Shown: positions 17,498-17,664 of the stretch, piece after piece
Numbering within the stretch: the stretch's first letter is position 1
How the letters are laid out: each line of letters starts with the position of its first letter
Assembly (NCBI GenBank): GCA_004151065.3
Contig: NWUY0300048583.1
Location: 5,127-22,790 of the forward strand
Length of the DNA: 17,664 nt
Origin: Larix sibirica
Lineage: Eukaryota > Streptophyta > Pinopsida > Pinales > Pinaceae
Direction of reading: 5' to 3'
Made by a program: the position numbers and the translations under genes
Notes under the pieces: generated by a model
The model's database searches: none
What the model saw: only the letters and a program-made list of their open reading frames with translations
What the model was told of the DNA's origin: nothing

Positions 17498-17664
17498 TGG
17501 AGAAATCGACCATTTCCTTGTGATTTTATAAATCAAACAAAAAGCAATATTATTAATGGATTTGAGGAGGTTGATTGGAATGTCGTTTAAAAGTAGATTG
17601 GAGATTCAATTTTCAATTTTAATAAAAATTATATATTTTGAATTCAAAGTAAATGAAATAAAGT
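17498..17664. other. window end, nothing recognised
   Basis: AT-rich sequence without an open frame or repeat that I can support. Confidence 0.6.

Overview
The window looks like intergenic DNA of a plant nuclear genome. It is AT-rich, has no intact gene, and is dominated by one old LTR retrotransposon of the Ty1/copia superfamily. The size of the element, its heavy decay and the long non-coding flanks would suit a large, repeat-rich genome (a gymnosperm is possible), but nothing in the sequence fixes the species.

Layout. 1-22 is a TA microsatellite and 23-453 is gene-free flank. A complete retrotransposon copy occupies 459-13810. It is bounded by a perfect 5-bp target-site duplication, ACATA, at 454-458 and 13811-13815. 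The 5' LTR is 459-2114 and the 3' LTR 12010-13810. The primer-binding site (2117-2127) matches the 3' end of plant initiator-methionine tRNA, and a polypurine tract sits at about 11998-12006. Between the LTRs the copia order is preserved but broken by frameshifts and stops: gag (about 2155-4190, with three zinc knuckles and a coiled coil), protease, GAG-pre-integrase, integrase core with an exact D-x35-E spacing, integrase C-terminal part, reverse transcriptase with YVDD, and RNase H ending near 11655. This is the normal division of labour for a copia element: Gag packages the RNA, protease matures the polyprotein, RT/RNase H copy the RNA and integrase inserts the DNA. No part could work today.

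The integrase is split at about 5140-9600 by roughly 4.4 kb of unrelated AT-rich DNA. On the minus strand this insert carries a decayed protein gene (8230 down to 6544) of about 560 codons. It has no polymerase or transposase motif that I recognise. Its last 370 codons run in one frame with only six stops, and they include an AT-hook-like motif and a basic, helical C-terminus. This is the most unusual thing in the window.

The LTRs are peculiar. Each carries, downstream of its TATA box, an array of about ten units with discrete lengths (mostly 42 and 52 bp, some 28 bp), in matching order at the start. Each LTR also begins with about 70-100 bp that look like captured internal sequence with a second polypurine tract and a second LTR start. 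By hand count the U3 parts differ at about 50 of 385 positions (roughly 13%), so the insertion is old.

13816-17664 is gene-free flank. It ends with two successive tandem duplications: a degenerate one of about 237-bp period (16826-17286) and a near-perfect 101-bp one (17296-17497, 3 mismatches).
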